A stretch of DNA of 64,000 nt from Pseudalgibacter alginicilyticus (GTDB lineage Bacteria; Bacteroidota; Bacteroidia; Flavobacteriales; Flavobacteriaceae): NCBI RefSeq assembly GCF_001310225.1, contig NZ_CP012898.1, positions 2,294,001 through 2,358,000 of the forward strand. Reading direction: 5' to 3'. This document shows positions 54,507 through 63,706 of this stretch, one piece after another. The notes under the pieces were generated by a model. That model saw only the letters and a list, made by a program, of their open reading frames with translations, was not told where the DNA came from and did not search any database. The position numbers and the translations under genes were made by a program. Each line of letters begins with the position of its first letter. Positions within the stretch are counted from its first letter, which is position 1.

Positions 54507-57050
54507 TTATAGTTTAATATTCAATGATTCAGTGGAACGAATGATTTTACTCTTAAGTTTTTTAGAGGCTATACCATCCAGCGTAAATTTATCCAATATT
54601 ACTTCGCCTGAAAGTACGGTTAAATCAGCTTCCTTATTTTTTACTTTACACGTACCCCAAGCATAACCGTTACTCCAAAAATAAGTACCTGGTTTTGATG
54701 TAAACCTCATAGATTTTTCAATAGCAGAATACTTAAATCCTGTGGTTGCCAATACGGCTCCCCATGCCATCATACTTCGGGCATAATGATTTCCAAACTC
54801 TGCTTCATTAAATGGGTTTCTTTTTATACCATCATATCTATCTCTAACATCTTGAAATGTTTTTAAACCGATATCTAATTGATTTTCATAAAGCATTCCC
54901 ACTCCAGCTGTATATTCAAAGCCTGTCATTACTTCAGTAAAATATGGAAAAGGAAATTTTGGACGTTCCGTTGGGTAACCAGCCATAACCAAAGCTGACT
55001 CGTCTCCAAGCGCATAAGAACGCATAAAATTAGGATGCTTAAGCATACTTTCTCTATAATTATATTTAATAATAGCATTATTTGTTTTTGATATATGCTC
55101 CTCATTAGCCAAATAACCTAAATCTAAAATATGCGCCATCACCTGCCCAACCAATTGATCAACTAACACACCTTTACCTAATTGATAATCGGGACTCGTT
55201 AAATCTTTAGTTCCCATACCTGCAACTAAGCCCTCTGCCACATTTTCTTCCAACATAGGCGGTATTATTTTATGCTCATAATATTCTCCATTAAAAAGCT
55301 CTTCATCTAAATAATCTGAACCATTTTCATAAAGTGAACGGCATTTTTTTGCTAAACTTTTTTCGCCTAAATAGGTGGCCATTTTTTCTGTAGCTCTTAA
55401 AGCTCCTAAGTACCAAAACCCCATTTGTGGATTTGGACCAAAATACTCTACGTCCATGGTATTGTGCTGTGCACCTTCCATAACACCATCTATATCAGCA
55501 TCCCAACCTCCTTTTACCCAAGCAAATTCAAGAGCTTGCTTAACTTTTGGCCAATGTTTTTTTAAAAAAGCATCATCGCCAGAAAGCTGCCATTCTCTGT
55601 AAAATTTCATAATGGCTCCCATTTGCCCATCGGCTGCAGCAATACCAAATTCTTGTGCGTTTGTGTTTAAAGGCAAGTGAATTCTAAAGCTCATCAACCC
55701 TCTATCATCTGTAGCGTAACCAAATTCTGTATCTCTCATGGTTTTGGCAAGTTCTCCAAATAAAAAAGGTGTTGTTTGGTCATAATTCCATACATGGATA
55801 CATGATCCTATGCCACGACCAACATTAGGTGCCGTACCCTCAAAACCCAACATATGACCTTCTTTTGTTCTAAATGCGAGTTGCGTGCGCAAATGAGATA
55901 GATTAAATAAAGCTGACTCTTTTAAAATATCAGGAATATCGCTACTAATGAATGCCTTAACAAACGTGATGGTTTTATTTTCCAAAATAGGCAACTTGTG
56001 TACTGTTTGTTCTAAGACATCCCAGGAATCTTTATATTTTGTAGTATAATAATTCCCAACCGTAACATTTAAATTCCGCCATGCTGGTCTATTTGGAAAA
56101 TGCCATGAAACAACAAACTTCATATTCTTTTCTTCACCAGGATTTAGCGTGGTTTTTACAGCTAATGAACCCATAGGTGTATCTGTTTTGTGTACTGCTC
56201 TATCCTCTAAAATTCCATCATTTGTAAAATCATCCCAAAAATCAACGGTTGTATTTCCCCATTTTACGGGTAACCAATTGGTACGGTACGATATATCGCC
56301 TTTACTAATCGTTGCAAGACTAAATGTACCCCATTGTTCACTTTCTTTATCAACTCCATTTGAAGTATAATGAATACCCTTTAAACCATTTTTTTCTTTG
56401 AATGTATTGATGTTATTTTCAGCTTTACCTCTACTACCATCATGACCAATAAAATTTTGAATGGTTCCTGCAACGGAAATTGTAATGGGTTTCTTTGAAG
56501 TGTTTTTTACTTTATAACTAAGAATTGCGGCAGGTATGCTACTATCGTCTACATTTCCAGGTATTAGTGGATTAAATGCCCCTACTGTTACTTGAACTGG
56601 CAGGGTTTTGTCTTTTAATTGTACTTGTCCAAATGGGTAGGCCGTTTGAAAAACAGCTTCTTCAAAACGAGGTAAACCATGGTTGGTTCCAATAGCTCCT
56701 AAATCACCTTCATAATCTAAATTTGTTGGTGGCCCTTCTAACAAAACCGCTTCTCCTTTTTTATTTTCTTCCTTTATATAAATCGCAAAAAAAGGCGCCC
56801 GATTTACTGGTGGCCCTTTTTCTAACCACGGATTAAAGCCTTTAGCTGGTCTGTTCATGATTTCCCAATCTTGAATAGCACCATTTCCTTTTAATGAAAC
56901 CGTTCCTGTTCCTATACCGCCTATAGGCATAGCTATACGAGCTAAATGATTTTCATCATAGGACTTTAAGATAGGCCATTCTTTTTGCTGTGTTTGAGAC
57001 ATAACACTAACTGAAAGTAATAAGAGTACTATTTGAATTATTTTTTTCAT
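54507..57050 (-). CDS. GH116 glycosidase (third copy)
   Basis: The 847-residue exported protein (signal to about VMSQ, 19) is the third GH116 in the window: MPIGGIGTGTVSLKGNG at the start, likely nucleophile Glu404 in GFEGT (Phe for the Trp of the other two), HVWNYDQ, and likely acid/base Asp533 in HNTMDVEYFG. The nucleophile-loop differs from both other copies (TAPNVGRGIGS). Together with the second copy it brackets the ThuA-LamG gene, which suggests duplication followed by specialisation. It follows a sulfatase by 22 bp. Confidence 0.92.
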   Translation of the reverse strand: MKKIIQIVLLLLSVSVMSQTQQKEWPILKSYDENHLARIAMPIGGIGTGTVSLKGNGAIQDWEIMNRPAKGFNPWLEKGPPVNRAPFFAIYIKEENKKGEAVLLEGPPTNLDYEGDLGAIGTNHGLPRFEEAVFQTAYPFGQVQLKDKTLPVQVTVGAFNPLIPGNVDDSSIPAAILSYKVKNTSKKPITISVAGTIQNFIGHDGSRGKAENNINTFKEKNGLKGIHYTSNGVDKESEQWGTFSLATISKGDISYRTNWLPVKWGNTTVDFWDDFTNDGILEDRAVHKTDTPMGSLAVKTTLNPGEEKNMKFVVSWHFPNRPAWRNLNVTVGNYYTTKYKDSWDVLEQTVHKLPILENKTITFVKAFISSDIPDILKESALFNLSHLRTQLAFRTKEGHMLGFEGTAPNVGRGIGSCIHVWNYDQTTPFLFGELAKTMRDTEFGYATDDRGLMSFRIHLPLNTNAQEFGIAAADGQMGAIMKFYREWQLSGDDAFLKKHWPKVKQALEFAWVKGGWDADIDGVMEGAQHNTMDVEYFGPNPQMGFWYLGALRATEKMATYLGEKSLAKKCRSLYENGSDYLDEELFNGEYYEHKIIPPMLEENVAEGLVAGMGTKDLTSPDYQLGKGVLVDQLVGQVMAHILDLGYLANEEHISKTNNAIIKYNYRESMLKHPNFMRSYALGDESALVMAGYPTERPKFPFPYFTEVMTGFEYTAGVGMLYENQLDIGLKTFQDVRDRYDGIKRNPFNEAEFGNHYARSMMAWGAVLATTGFKYSAIEKSMRFTSKPGTYFWSNGYAWGTCKVKNKEADLTVLSGEVILDKFTLDGIASKKLKSKIIRSTESLNIKL

Positions 57051-57072
57051 TATAAGAATATATGCTGTTTTA

Positions 57073-58674
57073 TTATTTGTGATTGGTATTTTTTAATTTC
57101 CATTGCTTTTCAACATCAATGGAATTCTTACCAAACGTAAATACACCATTTTCAAAATCTCCACCACAAGCCAATAACATCTGCTCTTTAAGTTCCTTTA
57201 CCTTTTTAGGATATCTTATAGACAAGTCGTTTTCTTCACGATAATCGTCTGGCAAATAAAAAAGTTCAAAGGCATTTTTAGATAGGTGGGTTCTCAACTT
57301 CCATCCTTCTTTAGTAATTATGGTAGGTCCAATAAAAGACGCATACACAACATAGTCGTGCTCCTTATTGTTTCCTTCTCCTATTAATTCCTTATAAAAA
57401 GACAGCCCGTCAGATTTTACCGTCCCTTTATAACCCGTTATGTCTGCTATAGTAGCTACAAAATCATAATTCGCTACTAACAAATGACTCGTTTGCCCTT
57501 TGGTTATTTTTTTAGGCCACCTTGCTATCAATGGTGCCTGAATGCCACCTTGTAAATTGCTTCGTTTTAGCCCAGCCCTTCCGCCGTTACCGTTAAAAAC
57601 ATCGCCACCTAAATTGCTATAAAACTTGGCATTTAAATCGTCAAATCGCTCACCTGTTTCTATATTTCTATAGGGTTTATACACACGACCTTCTTGCGTA
57701 TAATAAATTTCATGCCCATTATCTGAAGTGAAAATGACCAAAGTATTTTCATCAATACCTAAGTTTTTTATATGTGCCATGATTTGGCCCACATTGTCAT
57801 CCAACATTTTCACCATGGATGCATACTCCTTTTCAATTTGAGTTAATTGTCCATTATTGGCAAAATCTGGATGCACAGCAGGAACCGAAACCGGTCCGTG
57901 TGGCAATTGGGTAGGAAAATAAAGAAAGAATGGATTGTCCCTATTTTTGCTGATAAACTGCATGACATTACTCATAAACAAATGCTGAGAATAAACCATT
58001 TTCCCTTCCATGTTCCAACGTTCCTTAAATTTTTCAGGGGTTTCGTTTTCTTTAGTTTTGGCACCATCTGCATGCGTATTTCCTTCAATATTTTCAACCT
58101 CTCCATTTCTAAACAAAAAAGGAGGATAAAAACCATGGGCTCTGACGTGGTCTAAATACCCGTAATATTCATCCCAACCATGTCTTACCATTTGCTGATG
58201 TGTAGCAGCAAATCCCCATTCTAACTTCCCAAACTGTCCCGTAACATATCCTTGTTTTTGTGCAACTTCCCCTAAAAACACATTGTTTTTGCTTACGGAA
58301 CTTAAAACAGAATTGATTTTGCTCTGAATTTCCTCATTAGAATAAGTACCATTGCTAATTTTATTATAAATGCCCCCTTTAGTGATTTGAAAATTTTCTG
58401 GGCGACAATCTCGTAACCCTGATATTAAGGACGCTCGTGAAGGTGCACATACCATACCTGAATAGGCATTTTCAAACGTAATCCCCTCCTCAGCTAATTG
58501 GTCTATATGAGGGGTACTGATAATTTTTTGACCATAGTGACTTAATAATCCTTTTCCTAAATCATCGGCATATATTAAAATAATATTTGGTTGCTTATTG
58601 TCGCTCTGAGCATTTACCAAACAGCTAAATAATAGAGCAAAACTAAAAAGCAGATTAAGCGTATATACTTTCAT
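57073..58674 (-). CDS. Family S1 sulfatase (C-A-P-S-R active site)
   Basis: This 533-residue exported sulfatase has a signal to about VNAQ (23), metal pair in YADDLGKG, Cys76 in CAPSR and FTSDNGHEIYY. After the active site it reads SGLRDCRPEN, and the usual GKWH region is GQFGKLEWG, so the His position is not conserved. LPHGPVS supplies the next His. A long loop (YTQEGRVYKPYRNIETGERF) follows the metal motif. It has no close relative in this window. It is 7 bp after a sulfatase and 22 bp before GH116. Confidence 0.94.
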   Translation of the reverse strand: MKVYTLNLLFSFALLFSCLVNAQSDNKQPNIILIYADDLGKGLLSHYGQKIISTPHIDQLAEEGITFENAYSGMVCAPSRASLISGLRDCRPENFQITKGGIYNKISNGTYSNEEIQSKINSVLSSVSKNNVFLGEVAQKQGYVTGQFGKLEWGFAATHQQMVRHGWDEYYGYLDHVRAHGFYPPFLFRNGEVENIEGNTHADGAKTKENETPEKFKERWNMEGKMVYSQHLFMSNVMQFISKNRDNPFFLYFPTQLPHGPVSVPAVHPDFANNGQLTQIEKEYASMVKMLDDNVGQIMAHIKNLGIDENTLVIFTSDNGHEIYYTQEGRVYKPYRNIETGERFDDLNAKFYSNLGGDVFNGNGGRAGLKRSNLQGGIQAPLIARWPKKITKGQTSHLLVANYDFVATIADITGYKGTVKSDGLSFYKELIGEGNNKEHDYVVYASFIGPTIITKEGWKLRTHLSKNAFELFYLPDDYREENDLSIRYPKKVKELKEQMLLACGGDFENGVFTFGKNSIDVEKQWKLKNTNHK

Positions 58675-58681
58675 ACTTAAA

Positions 58682-60280
58682 TTAATTCTTTTTTACTTCA
58701 CTGCCCCACCAATCTTCATTAGGTTGCCAATCTGGGCTGAGCATTTGTTTTCTTTGTTTTTCAAGTCGTGGCATGAGTTTAGTTCTATGACTTTCTAATC
58801 TTTGAATACGAGCAGCTTCATCCCACTCTGGATCTTCTTTTGCATAATGCGTATTCATGGATTCCAACCAATCCATTAATTGTGTGTGCAAAGTTTCCGC
58901 TATCTCTTTGTTTTCCTCAGACACATCATTACTTTCTTTTAAGTCTGTATTTAAATCATACAATTCTATATGATGATCTTCCCAAAAATGAATCAGTTTC
59001 CAATTATCTTTTCTAATAATAGATACTGGTTCACCACCTTGATTTCCATAGTGTGGATAGTGCCAATATAATGGTCTGTCATCAATTTCCTCTCCATTTA
59101 AAAGCGGTTTTAAACTAACCCCATCAATGTGATTTTGAGGCCTTAATGGGATATCGGCTAAGTCTAATAAGGTTGGATATAAATCGGCACCAGAAACAGG
59201 CGTTTCTATTTCGGACCCTTTTTGTTGCATCCAAGGCACATAAATAAAGTACGGTACTCGCAAACCGCCCTCCCATTGATACCCTTTTCCGCCTCTCAAC
59301 ATTAATTGATTGGTGGAAAAATTATCTCCAGAAGTTACCCCTCCGTTATCTGATGTGAACACCACAATGGTGTTTTTATCCAATCCATTATTTTTAAGCG
59401 TTTGCAAGACACTACCAATGGCTTCATCAACTTGTTCAATTAAGCCCGCATAAACTGGGTTGTCTTGATATTTTCTTGCTGGTAAAATACGTTCCATTTC
59501 AAAACCTTTTTCTGCAATGCCCATTTGTTCTGCCTTATCTCTATACTTTTTCCATTTTTCTTTAGTAGTTTGAATAGGAGAGTGCACGGCATAAAAAGAC
59601 AGGTAGGCTAAAAATGTGGTGTCTTTATTTGTTTCTATGAATTTTGAAGTTTCTTTGGCCAATTTCATAGACAAAGACATACCTTCTTCCCCTGCCTCAT
59701 CTTTCATATTAGGGTTGTTAAATGGTGAAAAGTAACCTCCACTGTAAGGCCCTCCTCTTTCATACCCCCCTTGATTAATGTCAAAACCATGATTGGTAGG
59801 TAAGGAATTATCAGCTGCACTACCTAAATGCCATTTTCCTGCAAAAAAAGTGGCATATCCATTTTCTTTTAACACTTCTGGCAAGGTTACATCGTTTTGA
59901 TCTAAATGATGTTTATACTCAGGTGGTAATAATTTAGTATATCGGTTCTTTTTCTTCCATTCTTGCCCAGATGGAGCACCTTCAAACTGTGTAAGCCCAT
60001 GTCTGGCAGTAAACTGACCGTTTAACAAACTAGCACGCGACGGAGTACAAACAGCACAGGTAGCATACCCATTAGTAAAAATATTACCTGACTTTGCCAA
60101 AGCATCAATATTTGGTGTTTCGTAATATTCACTCCCCATGACACTTAAATCGGCATACCCTAAATCGTCCACCACAATAAAAAGGATATTAGGTTTCGTT
60201 ATTTTAGATTCTGGTATTTTCGTTTTACAAGATATAAGTGTTACTAATATTAACGTTAATAAGAATATTATTTTTTTCAT
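58682..60280 (-). CDS. Family S1 sulfatase lipoprotein (C-T-P-S-R active site)
   Basis: This 532-residue sulfatase has a lipobox LISC (Cys18), metal pair in VDDLGYAD, Cys78 in CTPSR, GKWHLGSAAD, AVHSPIQT and FTSDNGGVT. A charged C-terminal extension of about 50 residues (ARIQRLESHRTKLMP region) goes beyond the usual sulfatase end. Its nearest relative here is at 12362. It follows the GH97 gene by 48 bp and precedes another sulfatase by 7 bp. Confidence 0.96.
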   Translation of the reverse strand: MKKIIFLLTLILVTLISCKTKIPESKITKPNILFIVVDDLGYADLSVMGSEYYETPNIDALAKSGNIFTNGYATCAVCTPSRASLLNGQFTARHGLTQFEGAPSGQEWKKKNRYTKLLPPEYKHHLDQNDVTLPEVLKENGYATFFAGKWHLGSAADNSLPTNHGFDINQGGYERGGPYSGGYFSPFNNPNMKDEAGEEGMSLSMKLAKETSKFIETNKDTTFLAYLSFYAVHSPIQTTKEKWKKYRDKAEQMGIAEKGFEMERILPARKYQDNPVYAGLIEQVDEAIGSVLQTLKNNGLDKNTIVVFTSDNGGVTSGDNFSTNQLMLRGGKGYQWEGGLRVPYFIYVPWMQQKGSEIETPVSGADLYPTLLDLADIPLRPQNHIDGVSLKPLLNGEEIDDRPLYWHYPHYGNQGGEPVSIIRKDNWKLIHFWEDHHIELYDLNTDLKESNDVSEENKEIAETLHTQLMDWLESMNTHYAKEDPEWDEAARIQRLESHRTKLMPRLEKQRKQMLSPDWQPNEDWWGSEVKKN

Positions 60281-60328
60281 GCCTTTATTTTTCTTAATCC
60301 CACACCTTATTTTAATAATGATAATTTT

Positions 60329-62218
60329 TTATTCAGGTCTAATCCACATACAGTGACCTCCACCAGACACCATTTTTGCTTTCACGACATCGCCCTTTTT
60401 GACAGTTGCTATCCGTACTTGGTATGCTTCAGGATTTGTTATGCTATTGGTATCTTCTGTATCTTCATAATAAGTAATGATGTAGTTTTTATTTTCCTTT
60501 AAAAAATCTAAAGAAATATCTAAAGTTCCACCTTCAACATGAACAGACCCAATAAACCAGTCATCTCCAGATCTTCTTGCCGTTGATATATGGCTATCCA
60601 TTTTTGCATGGAGTACTTTACTTTCATCCCATTCACCCACAGGCATTTCCTGAATAAATTCAAATAGATCTAATTTTTCAGCATAAGCTTCTGGTGCATC
60701 AGGAATACAAACCAAACCGCTAAAAATAATTAAAGTACGTGCTGCTTCTGCTACAGATGTTGTTTGTAAAGAATTCAATTTTTTAGGCCCTTTTTCTCTT
60801 TCTCCTGCATTAACACTTGAAATATCAAAAACACCATTATTCATATCCAATGGTCCTTGTATGGCATTAATAAGAGCCATTCTTATAAACGTTTGTGGTG
60901 TAAAGGCACGCCTAGAATCTTGTTGTGCATGACAAAACTCCCTTGTTATAGCATTAGGGAATGTTCTTGTTACTCCTGTTAAGGGTACAGGACCATCATG
61001 AAAATTAATCAATAAATTACTTTCAGCACTCATACGTATGGCTTCTCTTGTAAAAGGCACATTGCTACTCATAAAACCATATTTAATACCCTTCATATTA
61101 AGAGATTTGTAATATGGAAATAAAGCTTCATCTCCATAACTTCCTTGTCTTCTATCATAATACAGTAGTAACTCTACTCCTTTTTCCTCTGCATACTTAA
61201 TAACTTTATCTAAATCCAGTTTATCAGACATAGTCATTTTTCCTGGTTCCACATCGGTATACCAAGCATCATCTATCAAAAAGTATTCAATATCGTTTTC
61301 AGCAGCAAAATCAATAAAACGATAATAACTTTCGTTATCTATGCCATAAGTAAAACCATCTTTAGCTTGATACCCATGAACACGCCAATCCCATAATGTT
61401 TTACCAGGCTTAATCCATGAAGGGTCATTTATTTGGTTTGGTGCTGCTACATTTAGTGGTACCGTATTGGTCAACAAATCGCCAATATTATTTTCAAACA
61501 AAATAACACGCCAAGGTGTTATTAATTTTTTTTCATCTGATGTAAATTTATTATTAGAAACTAAATTTCCACTTTGCTTATCGAAATTAAAATTAATAAC
61601 ATTGAAGCCAGGTGCACTCACTAAATCAGATTCCAATAATGACAAATATTGTTTTTGAGCTGTTTCAACAACTAACGGCATTTTAAAACGATGTTTTATT
61701 GAATCTCTTGTACGTAAAGTTTCTATTTGAATAGGACCAAAAGGTTTTCCTTCCCCTGCTGGTGAATATAGACTACTTGTTTCTGCTAAACCATATTCCA
61801 TAAAAAAAGCAGGTTTTTTACTTTCTGGAATCTCTGAAAGATTAAAACGAAATGCCACACCGCCATTATATGTTCTTACATACAGTGTTGCTGGTATACC
61901 TTCATAATCCAAAATAACTTCTAACTCATTATAATTATCATTAATTTCACTAAACTGTCCCCAAACAGGACGCCATGTTTCATTGACTTGATTTGATTTA
62001 GCACCCAAAACTTCTACTTTGAGACCTTGAAACATAGATATTTTAGAATTTGAAACCATATCAATATCGTTCCCAAAAAGGCTGTATTGTAAATCCCCAT
62101 CTTTATTTTCTAATAAAATTTTAACCTGTCCGTTTGGAGAAGCTATTTCATATGGTTTTTGATTTGTGCAATTATATAAGGTTAACACAAAACTTAATAC
62201 AAATACTAATTTTTTCAT
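60329..62218 (-). CDS. GH97-family glycosidase-like lipoprotein with atypical active site
   Basis: The ATG at 62218 gives 629 residues and a lipoprotein-like signal (LYNC, Cys17); an upstream ATG at 62254 adds 12 residues before this signal. The GH97 layout is present: N-terminal beta-sandwich (SPNGQVKILLENKDGDLQYSL), TIM barrel (DPSWIKPGKTLWDW, EYFLIDDAWY) and C-terminal beta-domain (FLKENKNYIITYYEDTED). In retaining GH97 enzymes the nucleophile is an Asp in the KVDF strand; here it is GIKYGF (Gly381). The usual GxE after TRE is also changed (TREFCHAQQDSRR), so a canonical catalytic Glu is not obvious. It may belong to an inverting or unusual subgroup, or act differently. It lies 57 bp after a sulfatase. 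Confidence 0.85.
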   Translation of the reverse strand: MKKLVFVLSFVLTLYNCTNQKPYEIASPNGQVKILLENKDGDLQYSLFGNDIDMVSNSKISMFQGLKVEVLGAKSNQVNETWRPVWGQFSEINDNYNELEVILDYEGIPATLYVRTYNGGVAFRFNLSEIPESKKPAFFMEYGLAETSSLYSPAGEGKPFGPIQIETLRTRDSIKHRFKMPLVVETAQKQYLSLLESDLVSAPGFNVINFNFDKQSGNLVSNNKFTSDEKKLITPWRVILFENNIGDLLTNTVPLNVAAPNQINDPSWIKPGKTLWDWRVHGYQAKDGFTYGIDNESYYRFIDFAAENDIEYFLIDDAWYTDVEPGKMTMSDKLDLDKVIKYAEEKGVELLLYYDRRQGSYGDEALFPYYKSLNMKGIKYGFMSSNVPFTREAIRMSAESNLLINFHDGPVPLTGVTRTFPNAITREFCHAQQDSRRAFTPQTFIRMALINAIQGPLDMNNGVFDISSVNAGEREKGPKKLNSLQTTSVAEAARTLIIFSGLVCIPDAPEAYAEKLDLFEFIQEMPVGEWDESKVLHAKMDSHISTARRSGDDWFIGSVHVEGGTLDISLDFLKENKNYIITYYEDTEDTNSITNPEAYQVRIATVKKGDVVKAKMVSGGGHCMWIRPE

Positions 62219-62275
62219 TTTTTCATTTTTTATTGATTGTAAGTAATTTAACAACGAAAGATAAGGTTCTCTTTT

Positions 62276-63706
62276 TTATTTTGATAGCGGTTTTGGGTTT
62301 TTAACATATGCTTCGGAGCGACTATTTTTATTAAGATTTTCTTCAAATTCAGTAATATATCTCCAGAGTTTAGTTACAGTTTCAGGATGCTCATGTAGTA
62401 CATTAATATTTTCACTAATATCACTTTCTAAATTGTACAACTCTTGTGATGATTTATCCGATACTCTCAACTTCCATTGCCCCACCCTAACTGCTTCTAA
62501 CTTTTCTTTGCTATAATAGTAAAAGGCCTCATGCGGACTTTTACTTTTTCCTTGCAACACAAGAGAAATGTCTTTTCCATCTATCACTCTATCATTAGGG
62601 ATTTTTCCTCCTGCTAAATTTGCAAAAGTAGGTAGTAAATCCATAGCTGTTAACAACTCATCATTTACCATGCCCGCTGGAATTTCACCTGGCCATCTTA
62701 CTACTGTTGGCATTCGCATTCCACCTTCATATGTGCTCCCTTTTCTACCTTTTAAAGGAGCAGCACTTCCTACCATGGGACCATTATCTGAAGTAAAAAT
62801 TACAAAGGTATTTTCATCTACTCCGTATTTTTTTAAGGCATCTAAAATTTTACCTACAGACCAGTCTATTTCAGCAATAGTTTGTGGATATATTTTATCT
62901 CTAGTTTTATTGTCAATTCCTTTTTTACTTTTTATAGCTTCAAGAATTTCTTTGGGAGCTTCTTTCATAAATTTGGGAGATGCTAATAAAGGTCTATGAG
63001 GACTGGTGTGTGGCACATATAGAAAAAAAGGATTCTCTTTATTTTTCTTAATAAAATCTACAGCTCGTTCTGTGATTCGTTGGTTTAAATAATCTCTATC
63101 AGGATTCGTTTCTATCACATTTTCTCCTTCAAGTAAAGGTAAATCTGGAAAATTAAATTTCTTCTGATTTTGATGTGAAGGATGAATATCATGACTGTAA
63201 GGCAATCCAAAAAATTCATCAAATCCTTGTTTTGTAGGTAAAAACTCTGGTTGATCTCCTAAATGCCATTTTCCAAACATTCCTGTTTTATAGCCAGCAT
63301 TTTTTAAAACTTCTGCAATGGTAATTTCTTTAGGATTTAATCCAACAGCATCTGCCGCTAACAAAACCCTTTTTCCCATTCCCACTCGTTTAGGGTAACT
63401 ACCTGTCATCAACGCAGCACGAGAGGGTGTACAAATTGGAGCAGCAACATAAAAACTAGTTAATTTTGCACCTTCTGCTGCCATTTGATCTATTCTTGGA
63501 GTTTTTACATGCGTTCCTCCAAAACATCCCAAATCTGCATAACCTTGATCATCTGTAAATATGATAATAAAATTTGGCTGTTTAGTTGTTTCTTTGGATT
63601 TTTGAGAATATCCTGAAAAGCAACAAAGGATAGCAAGTACACATGTAAGACACCCTATTTTTTTGACAAACAAATTTATATTTTTACAAGTAGTATCTTG
63701 TCTCAT
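62276..63706 (-). CDS. Family S1 sulfatase (C-T-P-S-R active site), first gene of the run
   Basis: This 476-residue sulfatase has a long N-terminus; the hydrophobic core (about 17-33) and SGYSQ suggest Sec export near residue 35. FTDDQGYAD gives the metal pair, Cys92 in CTPSR is the formylglycine site, GKWHLGDQPEFLP, SPHRPLL and FTSDNGPMV follow. It is a close paralogue of the 48284 sulfatase (same length, shared GFDEFFGLPYSHDI, LPLLEGE). It is the most upstream gene of the run inside the window; about 290 bp without a clear gene lie beyond it. Confidence 0.96.
   Translation of the reverse strand: MRQDTTCKNINLFVKKIGCLTCVLAILCCFSGYSQKSKETTKQPNFIIIFTDDQGYADLGCFGGTHVKTPRIDQMAAEGAKLTSFYVAAPICTPSRAALMTGSYPKRVGMGKRVLLAADAVGLNPKEITIAEVLKNAGYKTGMFGKWHLGDQPEFLPTKQGFDEFFGLPYSHDIHPSHQNQKKFNFPDLPLLEGENVIETNPDRDYLNQRITERAVDFIKKNKENPFFLYVPHTSPHRPLLASPKFMKEAPKEILEAIKSKKGIDNKTRDKIYPQTIAEIDWSVGKILDALKKYGVDENTFVIFTSDNGPMVGSAAPLKGRKGSTYEGGMRMPTVVRWPGEIPAGMVNDELLTAMDLLPTFANLAGGKIPNDRVIDGKDISLVLQGKSKSPHEAFYYYSKEKLEAVRVGQWKLRVSDKSSQELYNLESDISENINVLHEHPETVTKLWRYITEFEENLNKNSRSEAYVKNPKPLSK

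Larger units (their letters stand above)
213..63706 (-). other. Polysaccharide utilisation locus for a sulfated, probably fucose-rich polysaccharide
   Basis: All recognisable genes from the SusD gene to the rightmost sulfatase lie on one strand, mostly separated by 0-60 bp or overlapping by 1-14 bp. The set comprises SusC/SusD, ECF sigma/FecR, 15 sulfatases, 11 enzymes of recognisable glycosidase families and several esterase or orphan proteins. SusC/SusD pairs next to carbohydrate-active enzymes define such loci in Bacteroidota. GH29, GH95, GH141 and GH117 with S1 sulfatases are typical of fucoidan-type substrates, which is the inferred substrate. The larger gaps (159 bp at 10615, 547 bp at 6937) suggest at least two or three transcripts. 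No maturase, kinase or isomerase gene is inside the window. Confidence 0.9.

Noticed and set aside
54507-57050. Loss of a catalytic Glu in the third GH116 (HVWNYDQ instead of HVWNYEQ)
   Set aside because: The likely nucleophile is the Glu in GFEG/GWEG about 20 residues earlier, about 128 residues before the acid/base Asp, and it is present in all three copies.
62568-62999. Plus-strand open frame of 143 codons
   Set aside because: Antisense to the sulfatase at 62276; composition and place match the other mirror frames.
9088-63706. Agar, carrageenan or ulvan as the substrate
   Set aside because: No GH16/GH82/GH86 or ulvan-lyase-type enzyme and no unsaturated glucuronyl hydrolase was recognised; GH117-like proteins alone are insufficient, while several fucosidase-type families are present.
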